NCBI RefSeq assembly: GCF_947077765.1
Contig: NZ_CAMTTF010000005.1
Location: forward strand, 57,501 to 121,500
Direction: 5' to 3'
Length of the DNA stretch: 64,000 bases
DNA from: Salinibacter grassmerensis
GTDB lineage: Bacteria > Bacteroidota > Rhodothermia > Rhodothermales > Salinibacteraceae
Shown: in pieces, positions 60,067 through 64,000 of the stretch
Numbering within the stretch: the first letter of the stretch is position 1
Layout of the letters: each line of letters starts with the position of its first letter
Program-made: the position numbers and the translations under genes
Notes under the pieces: generated by a model
Database searches by the model: none
Told to the model about the DNA's origin: nothing
What the model saw: only the letters and a program-made list of their open reading frames with translations

Positions 60067-62544
60067 CTACAACACGTCCTGGGTGTCCACGTCGACCGCT
60101 ACGTGGTAGCCATTGGGCGGCGTGCCGTGGGCGTCGCGCGTCCGGCGCAGGGCTGTTTGGAGGGGCGCCGGGCTGCCGCCTCGCACCTTCAGGAGGGTGC
60201 GATAGCGGTGCTGCTTCTTTACGCGCTGAATGAAGGCCGGCTCGGGGCCCATCACCCCGGCCGGTCCCGCGTGCTGCCGCAGCTGCTCGGTCCAGTTCTC
60301 CGCGAGGCGCTCCACCCGATCCGCGTCCGGCCCCCGAAACTCGACGGTCGCCACGTGCCCGAAGGGCGGGTAGCCCAGCTCGCGGCGCTCGGCCAGGGCC
60401 TCCTCCGCGAAGCCCTCGTAGTCGTGCTCCTGCGCGTAGCGGAGGGCCATGTGGTCCGGGTTGCGGGTCTGGAGAATCACCTCGCCGGCCAGCTCACGGG
60501 TCCGACCCGCCCGCCCGGCCACCTGGGTGAGGAGCTGAAACGTGCGCTCCTCCGCCCGGAAGTCGGGAAAGAGGAGCCCCACGTCCGCGTCGACCACCCC
60601 CACCAGCGTCACCCGGCTGAAGTCGAGCCCCTTTGCGATCATCTGTGTGCCCAGGAGGATGTCGGCCCCGTTCTCGAACCGGCGGAGGAGGTCGTGATGG
60701 CCGTGCTTCTCGCGAGTGGTGTCGCGGTCCATGCGGAGGATCGTCGCGTCGGGGACGACGTCGTCGAGCTCCGCCTCCACGCGCTGGGTGCCCGTGCCGA
60801 TCTGGCGGATGTCGCGGCCGCCGCACTCCGGGCACTGGTGCGGGACGCGGGCGGCGTAGCCGCAGTAGTGGCACCGGAGCTGCTCCCCCCCACCGTTTCG
60901 GTGCAGCGTAAGGCTCACCGAACAGCTCTGGCACTCGGGGGCCCAGCCGCAGTCCTCGCACTCCAGAACCGGCGCGTAGCCCCGGCGGTTTTGGAGGAGG
61001 ATCGTCTGCTCGCCCCGATCCACGCGCGTGCGGATGGCCTCCCGGAGCGGATCGGCCAGGGCGCCGTCCAGCTGATGCTTCTTGCGCTGCAGGGCGAGGT
61101 CAAGGACGCGGACGTCGGGGAGCGCGGCGGTCTTCCCCGACGCATCGGGCACCCGCTCGGGCAGCTCGAGCCGCTCGTACTTGCCCCAGCGCGCGTTCAT
61201 GGTGCTCTCCAGGCTGGGCGTGGCCGAGCCGAGGATGCACACCGCGTCGGTGCGGTGGGCGCGCATCACCGCCACGTCGCGGGCGTGGTAGCGCGGGGCC
61301 GGGTCGAACTGCTTGTAGGAGGTCTCGTGCTCCTCGTCCACCACGATGAGGCCCAGGTTCTCCAGCGGCGCGAGGACCGCCGAGCGCGGGCCAATGGCGA
61401 TGGCGGCCTCCCCCGTGCGCAGACGACGCCACGCGTCGTAGCGCTCGCCCATGTTCATCTGGGAGTGGAGGACGGCAATCTCGTCGCCGAAGTGCGCCCG
61501 GAAGCGCTGGACGGTCTGCGGCGTGAGGGCGATCTCGGGTACGAGGATAATGCCGGTACGCCCCCGCTCCCGGACGGCCTTGAGTGCGCGGATGTAGACC
61601 TCGGTCTTGCCGCTCCCCGTGATGCCGTGGAGCAGGAAGGTGCCGTAGCGGTCCGCGCCTACGGCACTGGTGACGGCGTCGAGAGCATCCTGCTGGGCCG
61701 GCAGCAGGTCGTGGTTGGGCGGCGGGTCGGGCGCGGGCAGGTCGTCGAGGGGCGAGCGCATCACCTCCTTCTCCACCAGTTCCACCATGCCCTTCTCCAC
61801 GAGGCTGCGGACGGTCGAGTACGACGCGTCGGCCCGTTCCATCACGTCGGTCCGGCGCGGCTCGGGGGTGCCCTCGGCCCGGAAGCCCGCCAGCGCCCGG
61901 ATCACGGCGCGCTGCTTCTTGCCGCGCAGCTGCTCGACGAGGTCGTCCGGGGCGTCCTTGTGCTGGAAGGCGGGGGCGAAGCGGAGGTGCGTTTCGGTCT
62001 TGGGCGCCACTCGCTCGTCGGACAGGGCCGTCTCCACCTCCACGACGCCGTCCGCGGCCATGCGGCGGACAAGGGCGAGCGGCACGGCGGGACCCACCCG
62101 CTTGCGGACCGCCGCGAGGGTCGTCTCGCCGCGCTCCGCCAGGTCGTCGAGGACGGCCCGTCCTCCCTCGTGGTCCATCCAGGCGTCCGGCGCGGCGTCG
62201 GTGCGGGCTAGGCGGTGCTCCGTCTCGACGGTGGTGCCGGCCGGGAGGACGGCCTTCAGCGCCTCCCCCCAGGGACAGACGTAATAGTCGGCGATCCACT
62301 TCGTCAGCTCCAACAGTTCGTTCGTGCAGACCGGCACGTCGTCGAGCACGTCCAGGACCGCCTTCACCTCAAAGCTGAGCGTCTCGGCCGCCGGCCCCTC
62401 GCCCGCGATCACGCCGGTCAGGCGCCGGTTGCGAAACGGCACCAGCACCCGTGCCCCCGTCTGGACCGTCCCGGCTAGGGCCTCCGGCACGCGGTACGTG
62501 TAGGCCTGATCGAGCGGAAGGGGCAGGACGACATTGACGGTCAC
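60067..62544 (-). CDS. priA: Primosomal protein N' (PriA helicase)
   Basis: 825 residues from GTG 62544 (the frame is open further upstream with non-homologous sequence). It restarts stalled replication forks. The N-terminal DNA-binding region starts VTVNVVLPLPLDQAYTYRVP. Walker A is GITGSGKTEVYIR near residue 310, the helicase box DEEH lies in VVDEEHETSYKQF, and the zinc-binding module has LECEDCGWAPECQSCSVSL and CHYCGYAARVPHQCPECGG, eight cysteines in four pairs. The final helicase motifs include TQMIAKGLDFSRV and GRAGRTREL. It is upstream of no other primosome gene here. Confidence 0.94.
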   Translation of the reverse strand: MTVNVVLPLPLDQAYTYRVPEALAGTVQTGARVLVPFRNRRLTGVIAGEGPAAETLSFEVKAVLDVLDDVPVCTNELLELTKWIADYYVCPWGEALKAVLPAGTTVETEHRLARTDAAPDAWMDHEGGRAVLDDLAERGETTLAAVRKRVGPAVPLALVRRMAADGVVEVETALSDERVAPKTETHLRFAPAFQHKDAPDDLVEQLRGKKQRAVIRALAGFRAEGTPEPRRTDVMERADASYSTVRSLVEKGMVELVEKEVMRSPLDDLPAPDPPPNHDLLPAQQDALDAVTSAVGADRYGTFLLHGITGSGKTEVYIRALKAVRERGRTGIILVPEIALTPQTVQRFRAHFGDEIAVLHSQMNMGERYDAWRRLRTGEAAIAIGPRSAVLAPLENLGLIVVDEEHETSYKQFDPAPRYHARDVAVMRAHRTDAVCILGSATPSLESTMNARWGKYERLELPERVPDASGKTAALPDVRVLDLALQRKKHQLDGALADPLREAIRTRVDRGEQTILLQNRRGYAPVLECEDCGWAPECQSCSVSLTLHRNGGGEQLRCHYCGYAARVPHQCPECGGRDIRQIGTGTQRVEAELDDVVPDATILRMDRDTTREKHGHHDLLRRFENGADILLGTQMIAKGLDFSRVTLVGVVDADVGLLFPDFRAEERTFQLLTQVAGRAGRTRELAGEVILQTRNPDHMALRYAQEHDYEGFAEEALAERRELGYPPFGHVATVEFRGPDADRVERLAENWTEQLRQHAGPAGVMGPEPAFIQRVKKQHRYRTLLKVRGGSPAPLQTALRRTRDAHGTPPNGYHVAVDVDTQDVL

Positions 62545-62654
62545 CGGAGCAGACAGGACGGTTTTGAAAGTGAATCCGCTCCCCGCTGTACGGACCGCTG
62601 GTGTGCGGGTGCCGGACCGCCCCCAATCGCCCCGCTGCACCTCAGGCCTGATCG

Positions 62655-63182
62655 CTACGTGTTGGACGTCGTCTGGACCCAGTCCGCCGCGACCTCGATC
62701 TTGACGGCCTGCCGCACGGCCTGCACCTGCACCAGCAGGTAGGTCTGCCCCCGGTGCTGCAATACCTCCCCCGTCAGGCCCTGCAGGCGCTCGGGCCCCC
62801 CCGTAATCGTGACGGTCTCCCCCACCGAGGGGCGGAGATCCGCCGTCGAGAGCCGCTCGGGCACCGCCTGGGCCTTCTGGAGCCGCTCGACTGTCTCCTC
62901 GCGGAGGCGAGCCGGCTCGCCATCAAAGTGCACGCAGCGCACGATGCCGTTCGTGCGGAGCACGCGCAGGCGGTCTCGCTCGTCGACCCGGGCAAAGAGG
63001 TAATTGCGGAAGAGCGGCTCGGTGACCTCTTTCGTGCGGTCGGACCACTGCCGCACCTCCGTCTTCTTCGGCACCATCACGTCGATGCGCCGCTCGTCCA
63101 GGCGGGTTTCGCACTTCTTTTCGGCCCGGGCCCGGGTGTAGAAAACACGCCAGACGCGGTTGTCGTCGGGGGATGTGGTCAT
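62655..63182 (-). CDS. UpxY-type NusG paralogue (transcription antiterminator)
   Basis: 175 residues. The NGN domain is seen in WRVFYTRARAEKKCETRL and LFRNYLFARVDERDRLRVLR; the C-terminal KOW-like part has GETVTITGGPERLQGLTGEV. Specialised NusG paralogues in Bacteroidota act on long polysaccharide operons to prevent early termination. No such operon is in view at this end, although ugd-uxs at 12.5-15 kb makes polysaccharide precursors. It lies 110 bases upstream of priA on the same strand. Confidence 0.88.
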   Translation of the reverse strand: MTTSPDDNRVWRVFYTRARAEKKCETRLDERRIDVMVPKKTEVRQWSDRTKEVTEPLFRNYLFARVDERDRLRVLRTNGIVRCVHFDGEPARLREETVERLQKAQAVPERLSTADLRPSVGETVTITGGPERLQGLTGEVLQHRGQTYLLVQVQAVRQAVKIEVAADWVQTTSNT

Positions 63183-63399
63183 GACGCGGGCGATCGCTGG
63201 AGGGAACGTTGAGTGACCGACGGGGATGCGTAGGCGGCGCCACGGCCCTCATGCGGGGACGAGTGAAAAGGGTTCCTTCGTCTTGTCTTTTTCTCCGTCG
63301 ATTGCAACGCGGGGACATCATCTCTGTCTCGACCACCGAGCCACTACAATTCTCTTTGGGGGCAAACGCAACCGTCAGACAGACCTGGGCGTCGCTCCG

Positions 63400-64000
63400 C
63401 TACACGTCCGCGTCCATCCGCGCCTTCGTGGTGTGGGTCGCGGGGGCGTTGATCGGGTCCTCGGGCCAGTAGTGCTTTGGGTAGCGCCCCCGCATGTCTT
63501 TCCGCACGTCGTGGTAGGTGCCTCGCCAGAAGCCTTCGAGGTCCTGCGTGATTTGGACCGGGCGCTGGGCTGGTGACAAGAGGTGAAGCGTCAAGGGCAC
63601 ACGCCCGCTGGCGATGCGCGGCGTCTCGGTGAGCCCGAACAGTTCTTGGACACGCACGGCGAGGACGGGCGCCTCGGGGGTAGAGTAGTCGATGGACCGG
63701 TCGTACCCGCTGGGCACCGTAACGTGGGTGGGGGCCCACGCCGTCAGGCGGTCGCGCTGGTCGTAGGAGAGCTGGTCACGCAGAATCTGAGGGAGGTTGA
63801 GCTGCTGGAGGTCGTCGGCCCGCCTCATGCCGTACAGGTGGGGCAGGAGCCAGTCCCCCAGCGTATCGAGCAGCGGCGCGTCGCGCACGTCGGGCCAGTC
63901 GTCTCCCAGATGGTGATGCAGAAACTGAATGCGGTGCTGGAGCTGACGGGCGTGGTCGGTCCACGGCAGCAGGTCCAGACCTGCCTCCCGAATGCCATCC
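63400..64000 (-). CDS. hrpB: ATP-dependent helicase HrpB, C-terminal part (5' end outside window)
   Basis: The 3' end of a gene running in from beyond 64000; about 200 codons are visible and the frame stays open to the window edge. The C-terminal HrpB domain is clear: DWPDVRDAPLLDTLGDWLLP, VTVPSGYDRSIDYS, LAVRVQELFGLTETPRIASG, VPLTLHLLSPAQRPVQITQD and MRGRYPKHYWPEDP. The helicase motifs themselves lie outside. The role of HrpB in bacteria is an RNA helicase of uncertain target. Confidence 0.93.
   Translation of the reverse strand, partial: DGIREAGLDLLPWTDHARQLQHRIQFLHHHLGDDWPDVRDAPLLDTLGDWLLPHLYGMRRADDLQQLNLPQILRDQLSYDQRDRLTAWAPTHVTVPSGYDRSIDYSTPEAPVLAVRVQELFGLTETPRIASGRVPLTLHLLSPAQRPVQITQDLEGFWRGTYHDVRKDMRGRYPKHYWPEDPINAPATHTTKARMDADV

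Noticed and set aside
58972-62211. A 1079-codon plus-strand open frame across the priA and lipoprotein region
   Set aside because: It lies wholly antisense to priA and a lipoprotein gene with clear motifs, and its translation is rich in Arg/Ala/Val without family features. It is the usual long shadow frame of GC-rich DNA.
1-64000. tRNA, rRNA, tmRNA, CRISPR arrays, IS elements
   Set aside because: No cloverleaf-like segments with a conserved T-loop outside coding genes, no regularly spaced repeats and no transposase-like proteins were found by reading.

Overview
The window looks like a chromosomal stretch from a halophilic, GC-rich member of the Bacteroidota/Rhodothermota line, most like Salinibacter ruber. 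This is inferred from several things: acidic, Asp/Glu-rich proteins; carboxypeptidase-regulatory-domain TonB receptors paired with DUF4249 and HmuY-type lipoproteins; a C-terminal secretion/sorting domain like that of type IX cargo; a UpxY-type NusG paralogue; and many lipoproteins with short N-terminal lipoboxes. I see no rRNA, tRNA, CRISPR array or intact insertion sequence. Gene density is high, with about 57 supported genes.

Layout. 0-10.5 kb is mostly housekeeping: pyrR, a DsbA/FrnE-like thiol oxidoreductase, a Tat-exported kelch protein, hemH with a Cys-rich tail, an EEP-family hydrolase, an OmpA-like lipoprotein, a DUF368 (PopT-type) lipid-carrier transporter next to a TPR protein, tmk and a Fur-family regulator. 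10.7-18.6 kb holds a PrcB-domain lipoprotein, MscS, the ugd-uxs pair (UDP-glucose to UDP-xylose), a gene-free stretch with two matched DnaA-box modules, and a redox pair (ScsB/DsbD-like plus redoxin). 18.6-27 kb is sparser: two small proteins (one resembling RMF), a 1066-residue cadherin-like surface protein, an AspA/AstE peptidase, a small monooxygenase-like protein and a MATE exporter with a structured leader. 27-35 kb is a run of exported hydrolases (S9 peptidase, serine beta-lactamase-like, alpha/beta hydrolase) and small membrane or periplasmic proteins.

35-45.3 kb is the main accessory system. A LytS/LytTR two-component pair is followed by a heme uptake locus: TonB receptor, HmuY-like lipoprotein, HmuT, HmuU, HmuV, HmuS and a small Cys-pair protein. 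The locus is preceded by a perfect TTTAGA-N5-TCTAAA palindrome typical of DtxR/IdeR-class operators. It is interrupted between hmuU and hmuV by the remnant of an M28 aminopeptidase gene. 45.4-51.4 kb holds two further TonB receptors, a rhodanese and a DUF4249 lipoprotein.

52.7-57.6 kb is a co-directional run: fabF, a hotdog thioesterase, a ring-cleaving-dioxygenase-like VOC protein, a MhqD-like esterase and a GH13 amylase. 57.6-64 kb holds a degenerate receiver protein, a large Ig-like lipoprotein, priA, a UpxY/NusG paralogue and the 3' end of hrpB, which runs off the window.

The observations I would check first are the paired DnaA-box modules at 15.36-15.53 kb, the operator and missing canonical start of the heme receptor at 37.2 kb, the structured leader of the MATE gene at 26.7 kb, and the small decayed or tiny genes (42.2, 45.2, 19.3 and 23.7 kb).
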